This document shows, in pieces, positions 42,762-51,562 of a stretch of DNA of 64,000 nt. How positions within the stretch are numbered: the stretch's first letter is position 1; each line of letters starts with the position of its first letter. The position numbers and the translations under genes are program-made. The notes under the pieces were generated by a model. That model saw only the letters and a list, made by a program, of their open reading frames with translations. It had not been told where the DNA came from and did no database searches. This DNA is from Pseudomonas viridiflava (GTDB lineage Bacteria; Pseudomonadota; Gammaproteobacteria; Pseudomonadales; Pseudomonadaceae): positions 434,001 to 498,000 of the forward strand of contig NZ_UTBZ01000001.1 in NCBI RefSeq assembly GCF_900580865.1. The letters run 5' to 3'.

Positions 42762-43658
42762 ATGAATTCGCTGACACTCCCGGATATTGCCGCGCAGGCC
42801 AACCGACAAGCTTTACCACTCGAATGGGTGGGCATGCACGGCATCGCATTGCCTGTCTTGCTGGAAGGAAAACGACTGAGCGCAAAGGCAGACGCTGGCG
42901 TAAACCTGGATGATGGCGAGGCGCGTGGCATTCACATGTCGCGCCTGTATCTGGCGCTAGAAGTGCTTGAGCGGGAGAACCTTTCTCCTGCCCTGTTGCG
43001 GAAGATTCTCGAGGAGTTTTTGCACAGTCACGCGGGTTTATCCAACTGTGGCTTTCTGAATATTCACACTGATTTATTACTGAAGAGACCGGCACTGGTC
43101 AGTCCGTTAGCGGGATGGAAATCCTATCCAGCGACTATTTCCGCGAGCCTGAAAGATCAGATGTTCCACGTGGAACTCAAAATCGAAGTGCCCTACTCCT
43201 CAACTTGCCCTTGTTCAGCTGCGCTGGCGAGGCAGTTGATTCAGCAGCAATTCATCGACGACTTCGCCAACAAACCTCTTCAACACGCAGATATTCTGAC
43301 CTGGCTCGGTTCTACCCAAGGCATCGTTGCCACACCCCACAGCCAACGCAGCACTGCACAACTGCACCTTCACCTCGACGAATTCATTGATGAGTTGCCG
43401 TTGAGCGCAATCATCAACGACGCTGAGGCGGCGCTCGGAACCGCTGTACAGACCGCCGTGAAACGCGCAGACGAACAAGCTTTCGCCCTCGCCAACGGGC
43501 AGAACCTGATGTTCTGTGAAGACGCCGCGCGCCGACTAAATCTCGCGCTTCGTCGAACCCCCGGCGTCAGTCAGTTCCACCTCCGAGTGGTCCACGCTGA
43601 AAGTCTGCACGCCCACGATGCCGTCGCCGAAAGTAACTGGCAGCGTGAGCAAGCATGA
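42762..43658 (+). CDS. folE2: GTP cyclohydrolase FolE2 (GCYH-IB, zinc-independent)
   Basis: A 298-residue enzyme converting GTP to dihydroneopterin triphosphate, the first step of folate synthesis. It replaces the zinc-dependent FolE under zinc starvation. The catalytic cysteine segment is YSSTCPCSAALARQL. ATG 42762 gives the standard N-terminus NSLTLPDIAAQANR; ATG 42750 is an alternative. It is the first gene of a six-gene operon: the stop overlaps the znuC start by 4 bases (ATGA). A Zur-like box lies 32 bp upstream, and a perfect parS-like palindrome is embedded at 43162-43177. Confidence 0.95.
   Translation: MNSLTLPDIAAQANRQALPLEWVGMHGIALPVLLEGKRLSAKADAGVNLDDGEARGIHMSRLYLALEVLERENLSPALLRKILEEFLHSHAGLSNCGFLNIHTDLLLKRPALVSPLAGWKSYPATISASLKDQMFHVELKIEVPYSSTCPCSAALARQLIQQQFIDDFANKPLQHADILTWLGSTQGIVATPHSQRSTAQLHLHLDEFIDELPLSAIINDAEAALGTAVQTAVKRADEQAFALANGQNLMFCEDAARRLNLALRRTPGVSQFHLRVVHAESLHAHDAVAESNWQREQA
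43162..43177. other. parS-like site inside folE2
   Basis: TGTTCCACGTGGAACT contains the perfect 14-bp palindrome GTTCCACGTGGAAC, the parS form used in Pseudomonas. It encodes FHVEL within FolE2. Confidence 0.7.
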
Positions 43659-44323
43659 TCCGCTGCCAATCCCTGAGTTGGGGCGCACCCGGCAACCCAC
43701 TGACTGCTCCTCTGACTCTTGAGCTCGACAAAGGCAGCCTGACGGCCATCATTGGTGCAAACGGCTGCGGCAAAAGTAGCCTGTTGAAAGTCATCGCCGG
43801 GCTACAAAAGCCATTGGCTGGCAACATCGCCCTGAGTGTTCCACGTCAAAGCGGATTGTCCTTTCTCCCTCAACAGCAACATCTCGATCGCCAATTCCCC
43901 ATCAGCCTCGAGGAGCTGATCGCGGCGGGTTTCTGGGGACGTCGACTCTCAACCCAACTGCGCGCACAACGCCTGAAAGACGCATTGGAAAACTGGCACC
44001 TGAGCGGGCTCGAACAGCGTCCACTGATGGCCCTGTCCGGCGGTGAACTACAACGCGCCCTGCTCGCTCGACTGAGTCTGACCGACGCTGCGGTATTGCT
44101 CCTCGATGAACCCCACGCGGCACTGGATGAACTCGGCCAACAGTTGCTCTGGCAACACATCCACGCCTGGCATGGCCAAGGTCGAACACTGGTTGTGGTG
44201 TGCCACGACCTCGCCGCCGTGCGCCAGCACATCCCCAAGACGTTGCTGATCAAAAACCGCGACTGCGTATTCGGCGCAAGCGCAGAACTCATTCAACAGA
44301 CACCTCACACGCAGGTGGCCTGA
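43655..44323 (+). CDS. znuC: Zinc ABC transporter ATP-binding protein
   Basis: A 222-residue ATPase of the zinc/manganese importer family: Walker A GANGCGKSS, Q-loop FLPQQQHLDRQFP, signature LSGGELQRALLARL, Walker B VLLLDEPHAALDE and switch His VVVCHDLAAV. It is shorter than the main ZnuC of pseudomonads and lacks a C-terminal His-rich tail. It overlaps folE2 by ATGA and znuB by one base, so it is translationally coupled with both. It is probably a second importer, additional to the zur-linked znu locus normally found elsewhere. Confidence 0.92.
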   Translation: MIRCQSLSWGAPGNPLTAPLTLELDKGSLTAIIGANGCGKSSLLKVIAGLQKPLAGNIALSVPRQSGLSFLPQQQHLDRQFPISLEELIAAGFWGRRLSTQLRAQRLKDALENWHLSGLEQRPLMALSGGELQRALLARLSLTDAAVLLLDEPHAALDELGQQLLWQHIHAWHGQGRTLVVVCHDLAAVRQHIPKTLLIKNRDCVFGASAELIQQTPHTQVA

Positions 44324-45189
44324 TGCTCACCGTCGCGCACCTTTGGCAGCCGTTCAACGAGTTCGTCTTCATGCGCCGCGCCCTGCTTGGCGGTTTGGTA
44401 TTGGCGTGCAGCACGGCGCCACTCGGCGTATTTTTGATCCTGCGACGGATGAGCCTGATCGGCGATGCAGTCGCCCACGGCATCCTCCCCGGTGCGGCCT
44501 TGGGGTTCTGGTTCGCCGGCCTGAGTCTCCCCGCTCTCACACTCGGCGGCCTCGGTGCGGGTCTGAGCATGGCCGGTCTCGCCGCCTGGATTACCCGCCG
44601 CACCGGTCTGCGCGAAGACGCCAGCCTCGCCGCAATCTACCCAATCTCCCTCGCCAGCGGCGTGCTGATTCTCGGCATCGCCGGCAAACGCCTCGATCTG
44701 TTGCACCTGCTGTTCGGCTCGGCATTGGCCGTCGACGGGCCGACCCTCAACGGCATGTTATGGGTCTCGGCATTCAGCCTGATCGCCATGACGCTAATCT
44801 ATAAACCGCTGTTGCTCGACACCCTCGACCCACTGTTCCTGAGAACCGTCAGCCGACTTGGCCCCCTCGCCCACGGCGTCTTCCTGACGCTGGTGGTGCT
44901 CAATCTGGTCATCGGTTTCCAGGCCATCGGCGCACTGATGGTGGTCGGGCTGATGATGCTCCCGGCCGCGGCGTCGCGATTCTGGAGCCGACGCCTGCCG
45001 ATCCTGATAGCCATCGCGGCCGTCATCGGTTGCCTCTCGGTCTGGTTCGGCCTGCTGCTGTCGTTCTACTACTCGCTGCCCAGCGGCCCGGCCATCGTGC
45101 TGGTTGCCGGTCTCGGTTATCTGCTGTCAGTGGTGTTCGGACCGGTACACGGTCTGCTGCGCCGCCCACCGTTGCTCACATCCCAATGA
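44323..45189 (+). CDS. znuB: Zinc ABC transporter permease
   Basis: A 288-residue ABC-3 family permease with about eight helices. Landmarks are MRRALLGGLVLACSTAPLGVFLILRRMSLIGDAVAHGILPGAALGF, near the start, and VIGFQAIGALMVVGLMMLPAAASRFW. The ATG at 44323 overlaps the znuC stop by one base, although the frame is open further upstream. The ATPase partner is the preceding gene and the binding protein is the next. Confidence 0.93.
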   Translation: MLTVAHLWQPFNEFVFMRRALLGGLVLACSTAPLGVFLILRRMSLIGDAVAHGILPGAALGFWFAGLSLPALTLGGLGAGLSMAGLAAWITRRTGLREDASLAAIYPISLASGVLILGIAGKRLDLLHLLFGSALAVDGPTLNGMLWVSAFSLIAMTLIYKPLLLDTLDPLFLRTVSRLGPLAHGVFLTLVVLNLVIGFQAIGALMVVGLMMLPAAASRFWSRRLPILIAIAAVIGCLSVWFGLLLSFYYSLPSGPAIVLVAGLGYLLSVVFGPVHGLLRRPPLLTSQ

Positions 45190-45200
45190 GGTGTTTCCCG

Positions 45201-46076
45201 ATGCGTGCTCTAGTCGTGTTGTTTAGCCTGATGCTGTCGATGTCCTTGTCGGCGGCAGAAAAATTGCCGGTGGTCACCAGCTTCAGCATTCTCGCCGACA
45301 TGGTTCATCAGGTCGGCGGCGAGCATATCCAGATCACCAACATGGTCGGCCCGGACGCCGACGCACACACTTATGAGCCGACGCCGGACGATGCCAAAGC
45401 CCTGCTAAAGGCCAGACTGATCATCAAGAATGGCCTGGGGTTCGAACCCTGGCTGGATCGTCTGGTCACCAGCACCGACACCAAAGCCACGGTCATCAGT
45501 GCCAGTCACGGTGTGATTCCACGCTCACTGGATGAAGACGGCGAGACCGTTGCCGATCCACATGCCTGGCACAACCTGGCCAACGCAGAGTTGTACGTCG
45601 CCAATATCACCAAGGCACTGATCGCTGCGGATCCTGCGAACAAAGCCGACTACGAACGTAACAGCAAAGCCTATCTGAAGCAGATCTACGCCTTGCTCGC
45701 CGAAGCCAAAACCAAACTCGGTTCGTTGCCACCGGGCAACCGCAAGATCGTCACCAGTCACGATGCTTTCGGTTATCTCGGCCAGGCGTACGGCATCGAC
45801 TTCATGGCGCCGCAGGGTTTGTCCACGGAACGCGAGCCATCAGCCGCTGAAGTCGGGGCGCTGATCACTCAGATTCGTCAGGCCAAAGTCAAAGCGGTGT
45901 TCATGGAAAACATCAAGGATGCACGCCTGCTCAAACAGATCGCCGACGAAAGCGGTGCGCATATCGGCGGCACGCTCTACTCCGACGCCCTCGCCGCCAA
46001 CGGCCCGGCCAGCACCTTCACGGGTCTGTTCGAATACAACCTCAACACCCTTTACGACGCACTGAGCCAACCATGA
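45201..46076 (+). CDS. znuA: Zinc/manganese ABC transporter substrate-binding protein, no His-rich loop
   Basis: A 291-residue cluster A-I periplasmic binding protein with a signal peptide (LVVLFSLMLSMSLSAA). Metal ligands are expected in DADAHTYEPTPDD, VADPHAWHNL and TSHDAFGYLGQAYG, with the C-terminal Asp in GTLYSDALA. Unlike typical ZnuA it has no long His/Asp-rich loop between the second and third ligand regions, so metal specificity (Zn versus Mn) rests on operon context, which favours zinc. GAGG precedes the ATG at 45201. It overlaps the next gene by ATGA. Confidence 0.9.
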   Translation: MRALVVLFSLMLSMSLSAAEKLPVVTSFSILADMVHQVGGEHIQITNMVGPDADAHTYEPTPDDAKALLKARLIIKNGLGFEPWLDRLVTSTDTKATVISASHGVIPRSLDEDGETVADPHAWHNLANAELYVANITKALIAADPANKADYERNSKAYLKQIYALLAEAKTKLGSLPPGNRKIVTSHDAFGYLGQAYGIDFMAPQGLSTEREPSAAEVGALITQIRQAKVKAVFMENIKDARLLKQIADESGAHIGGTLYSDALAANGPASTFTGLFEYNLNTLYDALSQP

Positions 46077-46633
46077 TCCGCAAGAACCCTTCAGGTGATT
46101 TGCCACAGATTGCCGAGTCGGCCTATGTCGATAAAACCGCAATCATCTGCGGCAAGGTGGTGATCGGTGAGAACGTTTTTGTCGGACCCTACGCGGTGAT
46201 CCGCGCCGATGAAGTGGATGCGTCTGGAGAGATGGAGCCGATCACCATCGGCGCCAACTCGAACATCCAGGATGGCGTGGTGATCCACTCCAAATCCGGC
46301 GCGGCAGTCACCATCGGCGAGTTCAGTTCCATCGCCCACCGCTCGATTGTGCACGGCCCTTGCGTCGTGGGCGACCGAGTGTTCATCGGTTTCAATAGTG
46401 TCCTGTTCAACTGTGTCGTCGGCAATGGTTGTGTGGTGCGGCACAACTCAGTCGTCGACGGCCGCGATTTACCCGAGGCGTTCTACGTGCCCTCCACCAC
46501 CCGCATCGGACCGAACACCGACCTCTCGCAATTTCCGCCGGTGAGCGTCAGTGCCTCGGAGTTTTCCGAAGACGTGGCGCGCACTAACGTCGATCTGGTG
46601 CGCGGCTACAAAGCCTTGCAGAACGAGTTTTGA
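46073..46633 (+). CDS. Gamma-carbonic-anhydrase-like left-handed beta-helix protein
   Basis: A 186-residue hexapeptide-repeat protein (IICGKVVIGENVFVGPYAVIRADE, ITIGANSNIQDGVVIHSK, VTIGEFSSIAHRSIVHGPCVVGDRVFIGFNSVLFN). The histidines in VVIHSK and SIAHRSIVHGP are in the positions of gamma-class carbonic anhydrase metal ligands. Gamma enzymes can use iron or cobalt, so it may replace zinc-dependent beta-carbonic anhydrases during zinc starvation; activity is not demonstrable from sequence. It starts in an ATGA overlap with znuA and is followed 3 bp later by the dihydroorotase gene. Confidence 0.9.
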   Translation: MIRKNPSGDLPQIAESAYVDKTAIICGKVVIGENVFVGPYAVIRADEVDASGEMEPITIGANSNIQDGVVIHSKSGAAVTIGEFSSIAHRSIVHGPCVVGDRVFIGFNSVLFNCVVGNGCVVRHNSVVDGRDLPEAFYVPSTTRIGPNTDLSQFPPVSVSASEFSEDVARTNVDLVRGYKALQNEF

Positions 46634-46636
46634 ACC

Positions 46637-47968
46637 ATGAGCAGCGTGCTGATTCGCAACGCCAGACTGGTTAACGAGGGTCGCGAGTTCGAAGGTGAGG
46701 TCTTGGTCAGCAACGGGCGAATCGTCAAGATCGCCCGTAACATCGACGGCGAAAACGCGGCGGTAGAAATCGACGCCAATGGCCAATGGCTGCTGCCGGG
46801 CATGATCGATGACCAGGTACATTTCCGCGAACCAGGTGCGCCGGCCAAGGGCAGCATACATACCGAGTCGCGTGCGGCCGTCGCCGGCGGCATCACCAGC
46901 TTCATGGACATGCCCAATACAAACCCGGCCACCCTCACCCTCGAAGCACTGGCGGATAAAAAACGTCGAGCAGCGATCAGTTCGGTGGCCAATTATGGTT
47001 TTCACTTTGGCGTGAGTCAGGACAACCTCGACACGGTTGCGGCGCTGAATCCCTGCGAAGTGGCTGGGGTGAAAGTGTTCATGGGCGCGTCCACCGGCAA
47101 CATGTTGGTGGATGATCCGCAAATTCTTGAGCGACTGTTCGCCGAGGTGCCAACGATCCTGTTGGCCCACTGCGAACACACGCCGAGTATCGACGCCAAC
47201 GCGGCCAATCTGTGTGAGTTGTTCGGTGAACGAATACCGCCCGGCGCGCACCCGCTTATCCGTAATGCCGAGGCCTGTTATCGCTCCTCTTCACTGGCGG
47301 TGGAGCTGGCGAACCGTCACGGCACGCGCCTGCATGTTTTGCACCTGACCACCGCGCGTGAACTGGCGATGTTCGAGGACAAACCGCTGGCGCAAAAACG
47401 CATCACTGCCGAAGTCTGCCTGCACCATTTGCTGTTCGATGATCGCGATTACTCAAGCCTTGGAAACTTGATCAAATGCAATCCGGCGATCAAGACCCAG
47501 GCGGATCGCGATGCGTTGCGCGCGGCCCTGAGCAGCAATCTGCTGGACGTGATTGGCAGTGACCATGCACCGCATACCTGGGAAGAAAAGCAGCGAGCTT
47601 ATGCGCAGGCGCCTTCAGGATTACCGCTGGTACAGCACGCGTTGCCGGCACTGATGGAGTTGGTTGCGGACGATGTATTGCCAATCACCACGTTGGTAGC
47701 GAAGACCAGCCACAGAGTCGCGGATCTGTTTGCGATTCCCGATCGTGGGTATTTACGTGAAGGCTACTGGGCGGATCTGGTGTTGGTTGAACGGCAAACA
47801 CTGGAGGTCGATCGGCAACCCATTCTGTCGCAGTGCGGCTGGACGCCGTTCGCCGGGCGCAGCTTTCGGCATCGGGTGAGTACGACGATTGTCTCGGGGC
47901 AGATTGCGTGGCGGGAGGGCCGGGTAAATGAGGGATGTCGCGGGCTGGCGCTAAGATTTATGCGCTGA
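46637..47968 (+). CDS. pyrC: Dihydroorotase (zinc-starvation paralogue)
   Basis: A 443-residue amidohydrolase of the pyrimidine pathway. The metal site is IDDQVHFREPG, the bridging lysine probably lies in GVKVFMGAST, and further ligands lie in LAHCEHTP, VLHLTTARE and GSDHAPHTWEEK. It is the last gene of the folE2-znuCBA operon. In P. aeruginosa a gene in the equivalent position is a second dihydroorotase (PyrQ) that backs up PyrC during zinc limitation; I infer the same here. The C-terminus is complete. A REP-like inverted repeat follows. Confidence 0.92.
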   Translation: MSSVLIRNARLVNEGREFEGEVLVSNGRIVKIARNIDGENAAVEIDANGQWLLPGMIDDQVHFREPGAPAKGSIHTESRAAVAGGITSFMDMPNTNPATLTLEALADKKRRAAISSVANYGFHFGVSQDNLDTVAALNPCEVAGVKVFMGASTGNMLVDDPQILERLFAEVPTILLAHCEHTPSIDANAANLCELFGERIPPGAHPLIRNAEACYRSSSLAVELANRHGTRLHVLHLTTARELAMFEDKPLAQKRITAEVCLHHLLFDDRDYSSLGNLIKCNPAIKTQADRDALRAALSSNLLDVIGSDHAPHTWEEKQRAYAQAPSGLPLVQHALPALMELVADDVLPITTLVAKTSHRVADLFAIPDRGYLREGYWADLVLVERQTLEVDRQPILSQCGWTPFAGRSFRHRVSTTIVSGQIAWREGRVNEGCRGLALRFMR

Positions 47969-47979
47969 TTCAAAAACCC

Positions 47980-48071
47980 TGTAGGAGCTGACGAGTGCAA
48001 CGAGGCTGCGATCTTTTGATCTTGTTTTTACAATCAAGATCAAAAGATCGCAGCGTGCCGCAGCTCCTACA
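47980..48071. repeat. Paired REP-like inverted repeat at the end of the zinc operon
   Basis: Left arm TGTAGGAGCTGACGAG... through GCGATCTTTTGATCTTG, right arm beginning CAAGATCAAAAGATCGC and ending AGCTCCTACA. The central part can form a long hairpin with a TTTTTA loop and may also end transcription. Confidence 0.85.
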
Positions 48072-48081
48072 GGGGATGTTT

Positions 48082-48600
48082 TTAAGCGCGGGGTTTCACG
48101 GCGCCGCAATCCTGGCCGAGCCAAACAGCGCGCGTCTCAAGGCTTCCCTTTTGGTTGATCCCGATCGCATTGAACGTGCCGTTGGCCACCGTCGTGAACT
48201 CACGATCACTGAGGAACGTCGCCACACCGGTGCCCTGCGCTTTCGGGCAACTGAAGCGGAATTTCCATTGGTTGCCGCTGCGCTCGGTGATCTGCTGTTT
48301 GCAGCCCGATTGCGGATCGGCCAGCGGAATATCGTTGGTCGCCACTTGCTCCGGCGTCAGGCACGCGCGAATACCCTTGCCGCCGATATTGATCCCGTTC
48401 TTCTCTAGCGCCGCGCGCTGTTGCGGGGTCATCTGGCCTTGCAGCTGGCCAAGGATCGATTGCACATCCATCGGCTGGTCATCGACCTTGACGTTGCTCG
48501 ATGTCATTTCCCACAGCCCCGGCTGCAGCATCTGCGCCTGCGCAACCACCGGCAATGCCAAACCCAGGCCCAGCGCCAAACCCAGCAGACGAACGTTCAT
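48082..48600 (-). CDS. DUF3617-domain periplasmic protein
   Basis: A 172-residue exported protein. It has a signal peptide (LGLALGLGLALPVVAQAQ), then the family start MLQPGLWEMTSSNVKV, a Gln-rich helix (LGQLQGQMTPQQRAALEKNG), and cysteines in IRACLTPEQV, SGCKQQI, FSCPKA and QDCGAV that probably pair. DUF3617 proteins are common in proteobacteria and of unknown function. It is monocistronic and lies between the zinc operon and the divergent cls gene. Confidence 0.9.
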   Translation of the reverse strand: MNVRLLGLALGLGLALPVVAQAQMLQPGLWEMTSSNVKVDDQPMDVQSILGQLQGQMTPQQRAALEKNGINIGGKGIRACLTPEQVATNDIPLADPQSGCKQQITERSGNQWKFRFSCPKAQGTGVATFLSDREFTTVANGTFNAIGINQKGSLETRAVWLGQDCGAVKPRA

Positions 48601-48731
48601 CGAAAAACTCCTGATCAGTAGTGGCCGTTAGACGTCGGCCGATTGCTTCGGTTCATGCACCAATTAAATAGCGACAATCGCAACAGAACATGGTCTGTTA
48701 AGCATTGAATCTTCCGGAGCAAGGCTGCCCC

Positions 48732-50171
48732 ATGGATTATTTTGGACCGCACATTTTCGGTTATCTGATCGCCCTGATACACACCCTCGGCATGATCGCC
48801 GCCATCCATGCGGTGCTCACCGTGCGCACGGCTCAAGGCTCGATCGCCTGGGCATTGTCGCTGATCTTCATTCCCTACCTCACGCTTATTCCGTACCTGG
48901 TGTTCGGCCGCAGCACCTTCGATGGATACATCAAGGCGCGGCGCCAGGCGAATGAACAGATGCGTCAAGCCATATCCGAGTTGAACTGGCGCCCGTGGGT
49001 GGAAGAGGCACTGACTGCCCGCGCCTCGAATGCCTACGCCTCGTTACGCGCAATGCCCAAGCTCGGCCGCATGCCGTGCCTGGCGAACAATCAAGTGCAA
49101 CTGTTGATAAACGGTGCGGCCACTTTCGACGCGATCTTCCAGGCTATCGATCAAGCGAAAGAAGCGGTGCTGATCCAGTTTTTCATCATTCACGATGATC
49201 GGCTCGGCCAGCGCCTGCGTGATTTGCTACTGAAGAAGGCCACCGAAGGCGTCTCTATTCATCTGCTCTACGACGGCATCGGCAGCCACGCCCTGCCCCA
49301 CAGCTATGTGCAGGCATTGCGCGACGGCGGCGTCGAGGTCAAAGCCTTCGCCACACGCAGCGGCTGGCTCAATCGCTTTCAGGTCAACTTCCGTAACCAT
49401 CGCAAGATCGTCGTGGTCGACGGCGTGGTGGGATTTGTCGGCGGACATAACGTCGGCGATGAATACATGGGCGAAAAACCACCACTGGCACCTTGGCGCG
49501 ATACCCATGTGAAGGTACGTGGTCCGGTCGTCGCGTGTATGCAGGAATCCTTCGCCGAAGACTGGTTCTGGGCCGCGCGCACCCTGCCGCCGCTGATCCT
49601 GCCGGATGAATACCCGGATGACGGCGTGCTCTGCCAATTGCTCGCCAGCGGCCCGGCGGATGCCTACGAAACCTGCTCGCTGTTTTTTGTCGAAGCAATC
49701 CACGCAGCGACGGAGCGAGTATGGATCACCAGCCCGTATTTCATTCCCGACGAGGCGGTATTCGCCGCATTGCGTCTGGCCGTCTTGCGTGGAGTGGATG
49801 TGCGTTTACTGCTGCCGTCGCGTCCAGATCACCGTATCGTTTACGCCGCTTCCAGTCTTTACGCATTTGAAGCCGTGCGCGCTGGCGTGCGGGTATTCCG
49901 CTACGAACCCGGTTTCCTGCATCAGAAAGTGGTGTTGATCGACAGCGAGATCAGCGCCATCGGCAGCGCCAATCTGGACAACCGCTCATTCCGGCTGAAT
50001 TTCGAAGTGATGCTGCTGACCGTCGACAGTGACTTCGCCGCCAGTGTGGAAACCATGCTCAAAGAGGATTTCGAACAAGCCTACGAAATCGCCAAAGAAG
50101 AAAGCCGGGAGATCCACCGCCTGCAACAGGTCGGTATGCGGATCGCCCGGCTGATTTCGCCGATTCTGTAA
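48732..50171 (+). CDS. cls: Cardiolipin synthase
   Basis: A 479-residue inner-membrane phospholipase D-family enzyme joining two phosphatidylglycerols to make cardiolipin. Two N-terminal helices ([43 protein letters not shown]) precede two HKD motifs: [19 protein letters not shown] near residue 230 and [24 protein letters not shown] near residue 400. ATG 48732 starts the conserved N-terminus. It is convergent with the CFA-synthase gene, so both neighbours act on membrane lipids. Confidence 0.95.
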   Translation: MDYFGPHIFGYLIALIHTLGMIAAIHAVLTVRTAQGSIAWALSLIFIPYLTLIPYLVFGRSTFDGYIKARRQANEQMRQAISELNWRPWVEEALTARASNAYASLRAMPKLGRMPCLANNQVQLLINGAATFDAIFQAIDQAKEAVLIQFFIIHDDRLGQRLRDLLLKKATEGVSIHLLYDGIGSHALPHSYVQALRDGGVEVKAFATRSGWLNRFQVNFRNHRKIVVVDGVVGFVGGHNVGDEYMGEKPPLAPWRDTHVKVRGPVVACMQESFAEDWFWAARTLPPLILPDEYPDDGVLCQLLASGPADAYETCSLFFVEAIHAATERVWITSPYFIPDEAVFAALRLAVLRGVDVRLLLPSRPDHRIVYAASSLYAFEAVRAGVRVFRYEPGFLHQKVVLIDSEISAIGSANLDNRSFRLNFEVMLLTVDSDFAASVETMLKEDFEQAYEIAKEESREIHRLQQVGMRIARLISPIL

Positions 50172-50206
50172 AAACCCCTCTCCCGGGGAGAGCGGATCAT
50201 TCAGTG

Positions 50207-51394
50207 TTAAGGGTTATAGATGTCGTCGCGAGTCCACGGCAGTTCATGGCTGCCATCCGGGTGTGCCTTCACCGCGAGGATCTGGTGCAGATTGATCCAG
50301 CCACGCGCGAACGCATAGGCGCAGCCCGCCAGGTACAAACGCCAGATGCGCAACGCTTGATCCGGCACCAGTTTGCCAGCGGCTTCGAGATTGTCCTCCA
50401 GCCGCTCGCTCCAGTGATCGAGCGTGCGCGCGTAGTGCAGGCGCAGACTTTCGACGTCGACAATCTCCAGGCCCGCGTCGCTGATCTCGGCCGAGATCAT
50501 CGCCAGGTGCGGTAACTCACCGTTGGGGAATACGTATTTCTCGATGAATTCCCCGGCACCGCGCCCCACCGGACGACCATCGGTGTGTTTGGCGGTGATG
50601 CCATGGTTCATCACCAGACCGCCCTCCTTGACCGCGCCGAACAGGGTTTTGCAGTACTCGGCGAGATTAGCGTGACCGACGTGTTCGAACATGCCGACGC
50701 TGACGACCTTGTCGAAACGCCCGTCCTGGGGCAGATCGCGGTAGTCGAGCAACTGCAGTTCGATCTGGTCTTCGAGGCCTTCGGCTTCAACCCGCTCGCG
50801 TGCCAGTTCAAGCTGTTCCTTGCTCAGGGTGATGCCGAAGACCTTGGCGCCGAACTCTCGAGCGGCATACCGTGCCAGCCCACCCCAACCGCACCCGACA
50901 TCCAGCAGATAGTCACCCGGCTGCAAACGCAGCTTGCGGCACAGATGACGGAATTTGGCTTGTTGCGCTTGCTCAAGCGTTTCGCTGCCCGTTTCGAAAT
51001 ACGCGCAGGAATACGCCATGTCGCTGTCCAGCCAGAGCTGGTAGAACGCATTGGACAGGTCGTAGTGGTAGGAGATGGCTTTGGCGTCGGTTTCCTTGTC
51101 GTGCACCGAACGCACGGGGTTACTGTCTGCATCCTCACCGAGCAAAGCATTGCTCAATTCGTCGCAGACCCGGATGACTTCGCTGATCGAACCCTCCAGT
51201 TCGAGTTTGCCTTCGACAAATGCCGCTCCAAGCGCATCAAGACTAGGATGGGTGAACTGGGTAACCATCTGCGGGTCCTTGACCACGATGGTGACGCTGG
51301 GCGCTGGCCCAAGATTGAACTCATGGCCGTCCCAGAGCCGCAGTCGAAGCGGTAGCTGCAGATTCTGTAAGGCCGGTGGAAGTTGCGCGAGCAT
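50207..51394 (-). CDS. Cyclopropane-fatty-acyl-phospholipid synthase family protein
   Basis: A 395-residue SAM-dependent methyltransferase of the CFA synthase family: AISYHYDLSNAFYQLWLDSDMAYSCAYF (lipid-binding/active-site region), SAM motif LLDVGCGWGGLARYAA, SVGMFEHVG, and the C-terminal YARTLDHWSERLEDN. It methylates cis double bonds of membrane phospholipids, as in stationary or acid stress. Pseudomonads have two such genes; this is the one near the origin (PA5546-like). Palindromes at 51413-51424 and 51456-51474 lie in its promoter region. Confidence 0.9.
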   Translation of the reverse strand: MLAQLPPALQNLQLPLRLRLWDGHEFNLGPAPSVTIVVKDPQMVTQFTHPSLDALGAAFVEGKLELEGSISEVIRVCDELSNALLGEDADSNPVRSVHDKETDAKAISYHYDLSNAFYQLWLDSDMAYSCAYFETGSETLEQAQQAKFRHLCRKLRLQPGDYLLDVGCGWGGLARYAAREFGAKVFGITLSKEQLELARERVEAEGLEDQIELQLLDYRDLPQDGRFDKVVSVGMFEHVGHANLAEYCKTLFGAVKEGGLVMNHGITAKHTDGRPVGRGAGEFIEKYVFPNGELPHLAMISAEISDAGLEIVDVESLRLHYARTLDHWSERLEDNLEAAGKLVPDQALRIWRLYLAGCAYAFARGWINLHQILAVKAHPDGSHELPWTRDDIYNP

Positions 51395-51412
51395 GGAAAA
51401 TCCCCCCTTGTT

Positions 51413-51474
51413 TCAGACGTCTGATCTGAGGGTAGACCATCCTTGAAAAATAGCAGGCTATCGATTTGATAGCC
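51413..51474 (-). promoter_or_regulatory. Palindromes upstream of the CFA-synthase gene
   Basis: TCAGACGTCTGA (51413-51424) is a perfect 12-bp palindrome 19 bp before the start codon. GGCTATC (51456-51462) / GATAGCC (51468-51474) is a second inverted repeat. They may be operators; the cognate regulator is unknown. Confidence 0.35.
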
Positions 51475-51562
51475 GCCGACTATGAACCCGGAAGGCTGTT
51501 TGATCCGTTATCAACGCGCTTGAGCTGAGGACAAACAGCCCGGCGCGCGGTTTAAAAAACGA

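Noticed and set aside
43837..43852. Fourth parS-like site in znuC (TGTTCCACGTCAAAGC)
   Set aside because: Only the left half matches; the right arm lacks GGAAC, so ParB binding is unlikely.
50171..50206. CTCTCCC/GGGAGAG hairpin between cls and the CFA gene as a terminator
   Set aside because: The stem has almost no loop and no T-run on either strand; left unannotated.
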